Source of the DNA: Ferrovibrio sp. | GTDB lineage: Bacteria; Pseudomonadota; Alphaproteobacteria; Ferrovibrionales; Ferrovibrionaceae | DNA: 64,000 bases | Direction of reading: 5' to 3' | NCBI RefSeq assembly: GCF_002796975.1 | Contig: NZ_PEKV01000005.1 | Location: 131,501-195,500 of the forward strand | In this document: one piece after another, positions 27,814 through 36,508 of the stretch | How the letters are laid out: each line of letters opens with the position of its first letter | How positions within the stretch are numbered: position 1 is the first letter of the stretch | Made by a program: the position numbers and the translations under genes | Notes under the pieces: model-generated | Databases searched by the model: none | What the model was told of the DNA's origin: nothing | What the model saw: the letters and a program-made list of their open reading frames with translations, nothing else

Positions 27814-28057
27814 AGCACTCCCCCTTGTTATTGTATGATCGCTAATGAAAGCTGATCACGGCCGGTGGGCCTCGGTCAAGAAAAGTTTGCCGCTGCGCCG
27901 GGCAGTTGCGTCTCTGCCGTTTCGCTGTGCAGCATGCCTGTTCTGTAGTGCCCGCCAGCATAACCGGGGGACATTGGTCCATGTCGGTGGTCGTTATCGG
28001 CGCCCGACATCGGGCTTTGTTCACCAGTCTGAACCTTAGCAATGGGGATCTGGTTCG
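27814..28057. promoter_or_regulatory. Divergent promoter region, peptide transporter / M81 peptidase
   Basis: This 244-base space holds the 5' ends of both operons. I see no clear repeat, operator or small gene. The minus-strand frame that crosses it continues as an antisense shadow through the M81 gene. Confidence 0.5.
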
Positions 28058-29524
28058 ATGAAAGTGTTCATTGCCTGTCTGGGCACGGAAACCAATACCT
28101 TCTCGCCGCTGCCGACGGCGGAAGCCGGCTTCCGCGAGTGGATGCTGTATCGCGGCGATGCAACCAGACGACCGGAAAACCTGTTCTCGGCCCCGTTGCA
28201 TGTCTGGCGTCGTGCTGCCGAAGCGCAGCAGGCCGAGGTGGCGGAAAGCCTGTCGGCCTTCGCCCAGCCGGCCGGCGTGACGGTGCGCAAGGTCTATGAA
28301 GGCTTTCGCGACGAAATCCTGACCGACCTGAAAGCCGCCATGCCGGTCGACATGGTGCTGCTCAGCCTGCATGGCGCGATGGTGGCGGATGGCTACGATG
28401 ATTGCGAAGGCGACCTGCTGGAAAAGATTCGCGCCATCGTCGGACCGGAAGCGGCGGTCGGCGCCGAACTCGACCTGCATTGCTCGATCACGGAAAAGAT
28501 GCTGACCAGCGCCGATGCGCTGATCACCTTCAAGGAATATCCGCATACCGACAGCAAGGAGCGCGCGCAGGAACTCTACGATATCCTGCTGGCGAAACAG
28601 CAGGGCGCGGCCAACCCGGTGATGGCGGTGTTCGACACCCGGATGATCAACCTCTGGCGCACGCCGGTCGAGCCGATGACCGGTTTTGTGCGCGAGATGC
28701 AGGCGCAGGAAGGCAAAGACGGCATTCTCTCGGTGTCGTTCGCGCATGGTTTCCCGATGCAGGACGTGCCCGATGCCACGGCGAAGATGATCGTGATCGC
28801 CGATGGCGATGCAGCGAAGGCTGCTGCCGTGGCGGAGCATCTTGGCAGGAAAATCTGGGGCCTGCGCGAGCAGACCGCGACGCAGAACCTGAGCATCGAT
28901 GCAGCGCTCGATCGCGCCACGTCATCGGCGGCAAAACGCCCGGTGGTGCTGGCCGACGTCACCGACAATCCGGGCGGCGGTGCGCCCGGCGATGCCACCT
29001 TCATCCTGCGCCGCATCCTCGAACGCAAAATCCAGAATGTCGCCAGCGGGCTCTACTGGGATCCGATGGCGGTGCGTTTCTGCTGCGATGCCGGCGAGGG
29101 CGCCACGCTCGATCTGCGCATTGGCGGCAAATGTGGCGTGACCTCGGGCGATCCGCTCGACCTCAGCGTCACGGTGAAACGCATCCTGAAGGATGCCATG
29201 CAGCCGGCGCTGAGCGGCGACGTGCCGATCGGCGATGCCGTCTGGGTGCAAACAGAAGGCGGTGTCGATCTGGTGCTGATGTCGACCCGCACGCAGACTT
29301 TCCATCCCGGCGCCTTCGCGCAGTTCGGCATCGACCTGACATCGAAGGCGATGGTCGTGGTGAAGTCGACCCAGCATTTCCATGCTGGTTTCGCGCCGAT
29401 GGCCGGCGAGATCCTGCATGTGCAGGCACCCGGCGCGATGCGCTCGGATTTTGCCGAGATTCCGTTCCAGAAGGTACGCGGGCCTTACTGGCCGCGCGTC
29501 GCCGATCCCTTCGTTGCCGAATAA
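28058..29524 (+). CDS. M81-family metallopeptidase (MlrC-like)
   Basis: A 488-residue protein of the MlrC family, named after the last enzyme of microcystin breakdown but found widely in bacteria that degrade peptides. Diagnostic features are the N-terminus KVFIACLGTETNTFSPLPT, the metal-site regions DMVLLSLHGAMVADG and GAELDLHCSITEKM, TFKEYPHTDSKERA, and the C-terminal half with DNPGGGAPGDATFILRRIL and STQHFHAGFAPMAGEIL. No signal peptide, so it acts in the cytoplasm. It is followed 30 bases later by a gamma-glutamyltransferase gene and is divergent from a peptide importer. Confidence 0.9.
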   Translation: MKVFIACLGTETNTFSPLPTAEAGFREWMLYRGDATRRPENLFSAPLHVWRRAAEAQQAEVAESLSAFAQPAGVTVRKVYEGFRDEILTDLKAAMPVDMVLLSLHGAMVADGYDDCEGDLLEKIRAIVGPEAAVGAELDLHCSITEKMLTSADALITFKEYPHTDSKERAQELYDILLAKQQGAANPVMAVFDTRMINLWRTPVEPMTGFVREMQAQEGKDGILSVSFAHGFPMQDVPDATAKMIVIADGDAAKAAAVAEHLGRKIWGLREQTATQNLSIDAALDRATSSAAKRPVVLADVTDNPGGGAPGDATFILRRILERKIQNVASGLYWDPMAVRFCCDAGEGATLDLRIGGKCGVTSGDPLDLSVTVKRILKDAMQPALSGDVPIGDAVWVQTEGGVDLVLMSTRTQTFHPGAFAQFGIDLTSKAMVVVKSTQHFHAGFAPMAGEILHVQAPGAMRSDFAEIPFQKVRGPYWPRVADPFVAE

Positions 29525-29554
29525 ACCCAGGCCGAATAAACACAGAGAGTGTCC

Positions 29555-31099
29555 ATGTCCTCGAATCTGAATCGTACGCTGCAGTTCAAAAAGTCCGCCG
29601 CCAGCAGCCGTCGTGGTGTTGTTGCTGCGCAAAACCAGAAGGCCGCCGATATCGGCGCCGAGGTGCTGCGCAATGGCGGCAATGCCATCGATGCCGCTGT
29701 CGCCACCTCCTTTGCGCTTGGGGTGCTGGAGCCATGGATGAGCGGCGTTGGCGGGATCGGCTATCTGCAGGTCTGGGATGCCAAGAAGAAAAAGGCGCAT
29801 GTGATCAACTTCAGCGCGGTCAGCGCCTCGAAGCTCGATCCGGCCGATTATCCGCTGAAAGGCGGCGTGGACGACAGCATGTTCGGCTGGCCCATGGTGG
29901 TCGAGGATCGCAACATCTACGGCTATTCCTCGATGGCGGTGCCGGGGCAGGTCGATGGTCTGCGGCTGGCGCATGAAACCTTCGGCACGCGCAACTGGGC
30001 AGAACTGCTGGCGCCGGCCGTCGGCCTTGCCGAACGCGGCATGGAGGTCGACTGGTTCCTCAGCCTGCAGGTCACCAATGGGGCGCGCCATCTGGCCAAA
30101 TCGCTGGCAGCCAAAGCGGTGTTCCTGGCCGATGGTCTCCCGCCCACCGCCGAGGCTGGCGGCTATCTGAAGAATGACGCGCTGCTTGCCACCCTGCGGC
30201 GCATCGCCAGTGCCGGCGGTCGCGATTATTACGAGGGCGAGCTGGCAAAAAGCATTGCCGCCGATCTGGCCAAAGGCGGTTCGAAGATTTCCGCCGACGA
30301 CCTGAAGGCCTACAAGGCGCAACTAGTCGAGCCGCTGCGCTACGACTATCACGGCAAGACGCTGCTGCTGCCGCCCTATCTCACCGCCGGGCCTTCTTTA
30401 CGCGATGCTTTCGAAGTGGCCGGGCCGAAGATCGACAAGACTCTCTCTGCGCAGAGTTACATTGCCTATATCGAAGGGCTGACGGCCGCCTACGAAAAGC
30501 GGCTGGCCGGCATGGGCGATACCGACAACGGCAAGAGCTGTACCAGCCATTTCTGCGTGGTCGACGGCGAGGGCAACATGGCGGCGGTGACCCAGACGCT
30601 GCTGGCCGCCTTCGGCAGCTCCACCATGCTGCCTGACAGCGGCATCATCATGAATAACGGCATGATGTGGTTCGATACCCGCCCCAATCAGCCGAATTCC
30701 ATCGGCGCCGGCAAGCGGCCGCTGTGCAACATGCTGCCGACCCTGGTGCTGGACGGCGGCCGGCCCTGGCTGGCGACCGGCGCCTCGGGCGGCCGCCGCA
30801 TCATGCCGGCGATCATGCAGATCCTGTCTTTCCTGATCGACTACAAGCTGCCGCTGGAAGCCGCTTTCCACCAGCCGCGCATCGACGCCAGCATCATGGG
30901 CCAGCCTTGGTACGACCCGCAGCACGCCGCCGATGTGCAGGCGGCGATCAGGGCGCGCTTCCCCGGCGCGGTGGCGAAACGCCGCGATCCGCTGCCGCTG
31001 AACTATGCCTGCCCCAGCGCGGTGATGTTCGATGCGGATGGCGAGTGCAGCGGCATGGTCGAGATCGCGCAGCCCTGGGCCAGCGTCTCGGCGGCATAA
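29555..31099 (+). CDS. ggt: Gamma-glutamyltransferase family protein
   Basis: ATG 29555 (MSSNLNRTLQF) is preferred to GTG 29549. Ntn-hydrolase of 514 residues with NGGNAIDAAVATSFALGVLEPWMSGVGG near the N-terminus. The autocleavage site is Thr330 in CTSHFCVVDGEGNMAAVTQTL, which begins the small subunit. GAGKRPLCNMLPTLVLD and GASGGRRIMPAIMQIL complete the fold. The family hydrolyses or transfers gamma-glutamyl groups, or deacylates related amides. No clear signal peptide is seen, unlike periplasmic Ggt, so it may act on imported substrate. It probably shares an mRNA with the M81 peptidase. Confidence 0.92.
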   Translation: MSSNLNRTLQFKKSAASSRRGVVAAQNQKAADIGAEVLRNGGNAIDAAVATSFALGVLEPWMSGVGGIGYLQVWDAKKKKAHVINFSAVSASKLDPADYPLKGGVDDSMFGWPMVVEDRNIYGYSSMAVPGQVDGLRLAHETFGTRNWAELLAPAVGLAERGMEVDWFLSLQVTNGARHLAKSLAAKAVFLADGLPPTAEAGGYLKNDALLATLRRIASAGGRDYYEGELAKSIAADLAKGGSKISADDLKAYKAQLVEPLRYDYHGKTLLLPPYLTAGPSLRDAFEVAGPKIDKTLSAQSYIAYIEGLTAAYEKRLAGMGDTDNGKSCTSHFCVVDGEGNMAAVTQTLLAAFGSSTMLPDSGIIMNNGMMWFDTRPNQPNSIGAGKRPLCNMLPTLVLDGGRPWLATGASGGRRIMPAIMQILSFLIDYKLPLEAAFHQPRIDASIMGQPWYDPQHAADVQAAIRARFPGAVAKRRDPLPLNYACPSAVMFDADGECSGMVEIAQPWASVSAA

Positions 31100-31192
31100 G
31101 TATTGGTTTCTTATGGGAAATTTCAACGGGGTTGCCTCAAAACCGCTGCCGCCGTATATCCCCGCCCGCCAACTGTTTTGGCAGGAGCCCTC

Positions 31193-31750
31193 ATGGACCG
31201 ACTGCGCCTCGAAGGATTTGCCTATCTTGCCGGCTTTATCGCCTGCGTGCCGATGGCGAACTGGCTGATCGGCAATGTCGGCACCGTCTGCATCCCGCAG
31301 GGGCCCTGTCTCATTCCGGTCGCGCCTTTTGGCATGACCGCGCCGAGCGGCGTGCTGATGATCGGTCTCGCGCTGGTGCTGCGCGACCTGGTGCAGCGCC
31401 GGCTGGGCAAGGGCTGGGCGCTGGCGGCGATTGTGGCGGGCGCCGCACTGTCCGGTTTCGTGGCGCCGCCGGCTTTGGTGATCGCCTCCGTGGCCGCCTT
31501 CTTGTTGTCGGAACTGGCCGACTTTGCCGTCTATACGCCGCTGCAGAAGCGCGGCCTGATCCGCGCCGTGATTCTCTCCAGCCTGGTCGGGCTTTGCATC
31601 GACTCAGTGGCCTTCCTCTATCTCGCCTTCGGCAGCCTCGACTATCTGGGTGGCCAGATCCTCGGCAAGGCCTGGATGGTGCTGCTGAGCATCCCGGCGA
31701 TCCGCCTGCTGCGCCTGCGCGACGAGCGGCAGGGGATTGCGGCGGCGTAA
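31193..31750 (+). CDS. VUT-family integral membrane protein (YhhQ-like, putative queuosine precursor transporter)
   Basis: ATG 31193 (MDRLRLEGFAYLAGF) follows GGCAGGAG; the longer frame upstream is not supported. The 185-residue protein has about five to six hydrophobic segments and VUT-like blocks such as LIPVAPFGMTAPSGVLMIGLALVLRDLVQRRLGKGW and SFLLSELADFAVYTPLQKRGLIRAV-type sequence. YhhQ proteins move preQ0/preQ1 queuosine precursors. The neighbour on the other side of the repeat is queC, which fits that theme. It follows ggt by ~90 bases and may have its own promoter. Confidence 0.78.
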   Translation: MDRLRLEGFAYLAGFIACVPMANWLIGNVGTVCIPQGPCLIPVAPFGMTAPSGVLMIGLALVLRDLVQRRLGKGWALAAIVAGAALSGFVAPPALVIASVAAFLLSELADFAVYTPLQKRGLIRAVILSSLVGLCIDSVAFLYLAFGSLDYLGGQILGKAWMVLLSIPAIRLLRLRDERQGIAAA

Positions 31751-31760
31751 GCGCATCCTG

Positions 31761-31827
31761 TGTCATGCCCGGGCTTGACCCGGGCATCCCATTAAATGGG
31801 ACTCGCGGGTCAAGCCCGCGAGTGACA
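31761..31827. repeat. Intergenic palindromic repeat, double hairpin
   Basis: TGTCA and TGACA end a 67-base inverted structure. Inside are the hairpins ATGCCCGGG-CTTGA-CCCGGGCAT and CTCGCGGG-TCAAG-CCCGCGAG, joined by CCCAT/ATGGG. It lies between convergent genes and may end transcription from both sides. The core CCCGGGCTTGACCCGGG recurs at 61606-61622. Confidence 0.8.
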
Positions 31828-31834
31828 AGCGAAG

Positions 31835-32551
31835 TTACTTTTCTTTCCCCGCCTTCATTTCTTGAATCGCCTTCAGCCAGTAATCGGCATCCTCATACTG
31901 CGTCGGATCGGGTATGCCTGAGAGATGGAAAGCCTCGCGGCGTTCGACGCAGGTGCCGCAGCGCCCGCAATGCATCTCGCCGCCCTTGTAGCAGCTCCAG
32001 GTCAGATCGAACGGCACGCCGAGCCGCGCGCCTTCGGCGACGATGCCGGCCTTGTCGGTGGCGGTGAAGGGCGAATACAGCTCCACGTTCCACAGGTCTT
32101 CCAGCGCACGATCCTGCATGGCGCGGAAGGCGTCGATGAAGCCGGGCCGGCAGTCGGGATAGATGAAATGGTCGCCGCCATGCACGGCGATGCCGACCGC
32201 ATCGGCCTTGGCGCCCGCTGCAATCCCGAAGGCGATGCTCAGCATGATGGCATTGCGGTTCGGCACCACGGTGGACTTCATATTGTCCTGTGCGTAATGC
32301 CCGTCGGGCACCGCCTCGCCGCCGGAGATCAGCGATGATGAAGTGAGGAACTGGCCCAGCGCGGTGATGTCGATCACGTCATGCCGCACATCGAGTGCGG
32401 CGGCAATGCGCGCGGCATGTTCGATCTCGCGGCGATGGCGCTGGCCGTAGTCGAAAGAAATGAGGCGGTCGAGCTTGCGCTCGACCGCCACTTTGTAGGC
32501 GAGGGTGGCAGAATCAATCCCACCCGAGCAGAGAACAACGACGCCCGTCAT
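31835..32551 (-). CDS. queC: 7-cyano-7-deazaguanine (preQ0) synthase QueC
   Basis: ATP-dependent enzyme that turns 7-carboxy-7-deazaguanine into preQ0 in queuosine biosynthesis. The 238-residue protein has the PP-loop CSGGIDSATLAY (Ser9 to Ser14), SFDYGQRHRREIE, VPNRNAIMLSIAFGIA and the zinc ligands Cys187, Cys195, Cys198 and Cys201 in CYKGGEMHCGRCGTC. Its start codon overlaps the stop of the TAXI-TRAP permease gene by 4 bases (ATGA), so it is translationally coupled to a transporter. No queD, queE or queF is present in the window. Confidence 0.96.
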   Translation of the reverse strand: MTGVVVLCSGGIDSATLAYKVAVERKLDRLISFDYGQRHRREIEHAARIAAALDVRHDVIDITALGQFLTSSSLISGGEAVPDGHYAQDNMKSTVVPNRNAIMLSIAFGIAAGAKADAVGIAVHGGDHFIYPDCRPGFIDAFRAMQDRALEDLWNVELYSPFTATDKAGIVAEGARLGVPFDLTWSCYKGGEMHCGRCGTCVERREAFHLSGIPDPTQYEDADYWLKAIQEMKAGKEK

Positions 32552-35139
32552 GCCACCGCCAGCTTCGCCGCCTTGCGGCGCCGCAGCTGCAGCACCACTA
32601 CGACGGCCAGCAGCGCAAAGGCCGGGATGTAGAACAGGTGTTTGCTGGGGCGATCGGCGGGCAGCAGCACATGCTCGATGGTGAAACCGCTTTCCAGGCC
32701 GACGCGCTTGGCGCCGGACCCGAACTTGATCGCGCCGATCTGCATCTTGTCGCCCATCGGAGTCAGCATCAGGCCGGCATCGGCCAGACGCTTGCGGCCT
32801 TCGCCCGGCGCGGCCAGCGGCAGGCTGATCGTCTTGGTGACATCTTCGCCTTCCAGTGTGGTGCCGGCGACGACGAAGAGGATGCGGCCATCTGTGGGCA
32901 GGCGGGCGGCGATGTCGTAGACCTGCGCCGCGGGTGCCTGGACATAGGGCTCATAGAACTTGTCCATGAAATACCCCGGCCGGAACATGGCAAAGCAGAC
33001 CAGCAGCAGCGCGGCCGATTCCCAGAGTTTGCTGCGCGTGAGGAACCAACCCATGGTCCCGGCCGAGAACAGCAGGATGGCAATGGTAGAGATCACGACC
33101 ACGACCGTGGCCTCAAGGCCATGGTCTATATCGATCAGCAGCAGCTGTGGATTGAAGATGAAGACAAACGGCAGCACGGCGGTGCGCATCGAATAGACGG
33201 TGCCCTGCAGGCCGGTCTTGATCGGATCCTCACCGGAAATGGCCGCCGCCGCAAAGGAGGCCAGGCCCACCGGCGGCGTCACGTCGGCCATGATGCCGAA
33301 GTAGAACACGAACATATGCACGGCGATCAGCGGAATGGCGAGGCCGGCCTGCGCACCCAGTTCCACGATCACGGGTGCCATCAATGTGGCGACCAGGATG
33401 TAGTTGGCGGTGGTCGGAATGCCCATGCCGAGGATCAGGCAGATGAAGGCGGTCAGGAACAGCATGATCATGACATTGCCGCCCGACAGGAACTCGACGA
33501 AGTCGGTCATCATCAGGCCCATGCCGGTCAGCGTCACGGTGCCGACCACGATACCGGCAGTCGCGGTGGCGATGCCGATGCCGATCATGTTGCGGGCGCC
33601 GAGGTTGAAGCCGTCAACCAGGTCGGCGAGCCCCAGTTTGGTGGCAGCGGCGAACTCGCGACCACCGCGGAAGAAAGCGATGATCGGGCGCTGCGTCACC
33701 ACGATGGCCATCACGGAAGCCGTGGCCCAGAAGGCCGACAGGCCCGGCGACATTTCCTCCACCATCAGGCACCACAGCAGCACGATGATCGGCAGCGTGA
33801 AATGCAGGCCGGTGCGGGCCACGGCCCAGGCTTCGGGGACCTTGATGTTGGGGTTGCTGGCATCGTCGAGTTCCAGATCAGGGAACTTCGCGGCATACCA
33901 CAGCGACATCAGGTACAGGCCGATGCCGCCGATGGCGAGCAGCCAGGGCGCAGCGGCACCGAATACCGCCTGGATGCCGAGCACCGCATAGTAAAGGCCG
34001 CAGATGAAGGCGACAGTGCCGCTCCAGCCGAGCAGCTGGCGCAGCCAGAATTCGCGGCGCGGGCGCTTCACGGCGCGCTCCAGCGGCTTGGAATTGATCA
34101 TCTGCGCTTCGAGGTCGACGATGTAGAACAGCGCGATATAGGAAATCACCGCCGGCAGGAAGGCATGCTTGACGATATCGGAATAGGGCAAGCCGACATA
34201 TTCCGTCATCAGGAAGGCGGCGGCGCCCATCACCGGCGGCATGATCTGGCCGTTCACGGAAGACGCCGTTTCGATGGCGCCGGCCTTGATGCCAGAGAGG
34301 CCCGTGCGCTTCATCATCGGGATGGTGAAGATGCCGCCCGAGACGACGTTGGAGACCGACGAGCCGGAAACCACGCCGTTCAGCGCCGAGGAAACAACCG
34401 CCACCTTGGCGGGACCGCCGCGCAGATGACCGAGCAATGCTACTGAAATCTGCATCATCCAGTTGCCGCCGCCGGCTTTCTCCAGCAGCGAGCCGAACAG
34501 CACGAAGAGGAAGACGAAACCGGCCGAGACGCCGAGCGCCACGCCGAAGACGCCTTCGGTGGTCAGCCACTGGTGCTGCAGGAATTTGGTGAGCGAGGCG
34601 CCCTTGTGCTGGATCACATCCGGCATCCAGGGGCCAGCGAAGGTGAAGATGATGAAGACGACGGCGACGATCACCATCGGCGGGCCGAGTGCGCGGCGGG
34701 TGGCTTCGAGCAGCAGCACAAAACCGATACCGGCGATCACAAGGTCGAACAGGATCGGTTGGCCCGGGCGTGTCGCCAGCTCGCGATAGAACAGGAAAAG
34801 ATAGGAGGCAGCGAAAGCGCCAACGAGCGCGAAGATCCAGTCCAGCAGCGGAATGTAGTCGCGCGGCGAGCGCCGGAAGGCCGGATAGCAGGTGAAGGCC
34901 AGGAAGATCGAGAAGCCGAGATGGATGGCGCGCGCTTCGGTGTCGTTGAGGATGAAGACGCCAAACAGGAAGGGCAGCGGCGAGGCATACCAGACCTGGA
35001 ATGCAGACCATGCGACAGCGACAACCAGAATGATCTTTGCAACCAGGCCCTGCGGGTCACGGCCGCCGAGATCGGCTTCCTTGACGAGTTCCTGCAGTTC
35101 CTGCTCGGTAGCGGGTCGAGTGGTGGTGCTGGCGGTCAT
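32548..35139 (-). CDS. TAXI-type TRAP transporter permease (fused 4TM/12TM)
   Basis: An 863-residue inner-membrane protein in which the small and large TRAP permease subunits are fused, as is normal for TAXI systems. The N-terminal small part (about 20-190) contains YIPLLDWIFALVGAFAASYLFLFYREL. The large part begins near 195 with a long run of membrane helices, including ALLGHLRGGPAKVAVVSSALNGVVSGSSVSNVVSGG, QIMPPVMGAAAFLMTEYVGLPY and MADVTPPVGLASFAAAAISG. A C-terminal extension of ~130 residues ends with another helix (HLFYIPAFALLAVVVVLQL). It works with the binding protein encoded upstream, from which it is separated by a terminator-like hairpin. Confidence 0.94.
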   Translation of the reverse strand: MTASTTTRPATEQELQELVKEADLGGRDPQGLVAKIILVVAVAWSAFQVWYASPLPFLFGVFILNDTEARAIHLGFSIFLAFTCYPAFRRSPRDYIPLLDWIFALVGAFAASYLFLFYRELATRPGQPILFDLVIAGIGFVLLLEATRRALGPPMVIVAVVFIIFTFAGPWMPDVIQHKGASLTKFLQHQWLTTEGVFGVALGVSAGFVFLFVLFGSLLEKAGGGNWMMQISVALLGHLRGGPAKVAVVSSALNGVVSGSSVSNVVSGGIFTIPMMKRTGLSGIKAGAIETASSVNGQIMPPVMGAAAFLMTEYVGLPYSDIVKHAFLPAVISYIALFYIVDLEAQMINSKPLERAVKRPRREFWLRQLLGWSGTVAFICGLYYAVLGIQAVFGAAAPWLLAIGGIGLYLMSLWYAAKFPDLELDDASNPNIKVPEAWAVARTGLHFTLPIIVLLWCLMVEEMSPGLSAFWATASVMAIVVTQRPIIAFFRGGREFAAATKLGLADLVDGFNLGARNMIGIGIATATAGIVVGTVTLTGMGLMMTDFVEFLSGGNVMIMLFLTAFICLILGMGIPTTANYILVATLMAPVIVELGAQAGLAIPLIAVHMFVFYFGIMADVTPPVGLASFAAAAISGEDPIKTGLQGTVYSMRTAVLPFVFIFNPQLLLIDIDHGLEATVVVVISTIAILLFSAGTMGWFLTRSKLWESAALLLVCFAMFRPGYFMDKFYEPYVQAPAAQVYDIAARLPTDGRILFVVAGTTLEGEDVTKTISLPLAAPGEGRKRLADAGLMLTPMGDKMQIGAIKFGSGAKRVGLESGFTIEHVLLPADRPSKHLFYIPAFALLAVVVVLQLRRRKAAKLAVA

Positions 35140-35175
35140 GGTGATCCCCCGGGAAATTCGAAATGTCTTCTACTT

Positions 35176-35212
35176 AAAAAAAAGCCGGCCCGTTCCTGGA
35201 AACGGGCCGGCT
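35176..35212 (-). terminator. Terminator-like hairpin between TAXI binding protein and permease genes
   Basis: On the minus strand a perfect 12-base stem (35201-35212 pairing with 35183-35194, six-base loop) is followed by eight T (35183-35176). This is a textbook intrinsic terminator. Because it lies inside the operon it should act as a partial attenuator, giving more binding protein than permease and queC mRNA. Confidence 0.85.
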
Positions 35213-35231
35213 GCGCGTCAAAACGCCGGGC

Positions 35232-36209
35232 TTACATCAGGCCCTTTTCCTTGTAGTACTTCGCAGCACCGTCATGCAGCGGAGCCGAGTTGCCGTTCTT
35301 GATCATTGCCTTCTGGTCCAGATTGGCGAAGGCCGGATGCAGCTTCTTGAACTCGTCGAAGTTCTCGTAGACCGCCTTCACGAGCTGGTAGACCGTCTCG
35401 CTGTCGACCTTGGACGAACTGACCAGGGTGGCCAGCACGCCGTAGGTCGGGGTCGCCTGCGGGTTGTTGTTGTACAGGCCGGCCGGGATCGACACCTTGG
35501 CGAAGTACGGATTCTCGGCGACCAGCTTATCGACGGCCGGACCGGTCAGCGGGACCAGCTTGGCGCCGCAGGTGGTGGTCGGATCCTGGATGTTGGCCGA
35601 GGGGTGGCCGACGCCGTAGAAGAAGCCGTCGATCTTGTTGTCGCACAGCGCCGGGCCGTGTTCGTCGGCCTTCAGCTCAGAAGCGAGCGCGAAGTCGCTG
35701 AGCTTCCAGCCCATCGTGTTCAGCAGCTGTTCCATCGAGGCGCGGGTGCCCGAACCCGGATTGCCGACGTTGAAGCGCTTGCCCTTGAAGTCTTCGAACT
35801 TCGTGACGTTGGCTTCCTTGCGGGCCAGCACGGTGAACGGCTCCGGATGGATCGAGAAGACCGAGCGCAGTTCCTTGAACTCGCCGGCATCCTTGAACGG
35901 GCCGACGCCCTTGTAGGCCTGGTAATGCACGTCCGACTGGGCGGCGCCGAAGTCGAGCTCGCCGGCCTTGATCGTGTTGATGTTATAGGCCGAGCCACCG
36001 GTCGATTCGACCGAGCAGCGGATGCCATGGGTCTTGCGGTCCTTGTTCAGCAGGCGGCAGATCGCGCCGCCGGCTGCGTAATACACGCCGGTCACGCCGC
36101 CGGTGCCGATGGTGACGAACTTCTGCTGCGCCATGCTGGCGCCGGGCAGGGCAGCCAGGATGGCCGCGCCGAAAGCACCGATGGCGAGGTGCTTGGTTCC
36201 AAACAGCAT
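35232..36209 (-). CDS. TAXI-family TRAP transporter solute-binding protein
   Basis: A 325-residue periplasmic protein with a signal peptide (about 1-27, [10 protein letters not shown]). The TAXI fold is visible in [79 protein letters not shown] and [26 protein letters not shown]-type ribosome site (CGGAGGAGAAG) precedes ATG 36209. TAXI proteins mostly bind glutamate, 2-oxoglutarate or related acids; the ligand here is unknown. It heads the operon with the permease and queC. Confidence 0.94.
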   Translation of the reverse strand: MLFGTKHLAIGAFGAAILAALPGASMAQQKFVTIGTGGVTGVYYAAGGAICRLLNKDRKTHGIRCSVESTGGSAYNINTIKAGELDFGAAQSDVHYQAYKGVGPFKDAGEFKELRSVFSIHPEPFTVLARKEANVTKFEDFKGKRFNVGNPGSGTRASMEQLLNTMGWKLSDFALASELKADEHGPALCDNKIDGFFYGVGHPSANIQDPTTTCGAKLVPLTGPAVDKLVAENPYFAKVSIPAGLYNNNPQATPTYGVLATLVSSSKVDSETVYQLVKAVYENFDEFKKLHPAFANLDQKAMIKNGNSAPLHDGAAKYYKEKGLM

Positions 36210-36508
36210 GATTACTTCTCCTCCGTGAATGGCCGCCGCCGTGATTGGCCAGGCCAGGCGTTACTGCAGTTGCCGTCCACAGATCATGGCGATCCGGGGC
36301 GGCGGTATCGGGACAGACAAGGATCCGGGCCGGCTGTCTCCGGATCGGTGTCCGAAGCGCCTTCGCCTGCCATGCCGGTGCCGCCCCCCGATGCGGCTTC
36401 CGGCCAGTTCCTTAGCCCTGTGATAGCTGAACCGCACGGCTTTTCTGCCATGCGTATCGGTGCCATGTCCATAACCTGATGGTATGGGGACAATTTAGGC
36501 CCGTTCCG
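36210..36508. promoter_or_regulatory. Promoter region of the TAXI-TRAP operon
   Basis: This ~300-base space has no supported gene. It should contain the TAXI operon promoter on the minus strand. An imperfect inverted repeat TGTCCATA (36466-36473) / TATGGGGACA (36483-36492) near the LysR end could be an operator. Confidence 0.45.

Noticed and set aside
31100..31192. preQ1 riboswitch before the VUT-family gene
   Set aside because: I looked for the short stem and A-rich tail of preQ1-I and for class II features and did not find them.
32638..34446. 602-residue open frame on the plus strand opposite the TAXI permease
   Set aside because: Antisense to a clear membrane protein; its composition (Gly, His, Asp, Arg, Gln) is that of a shadow frame.
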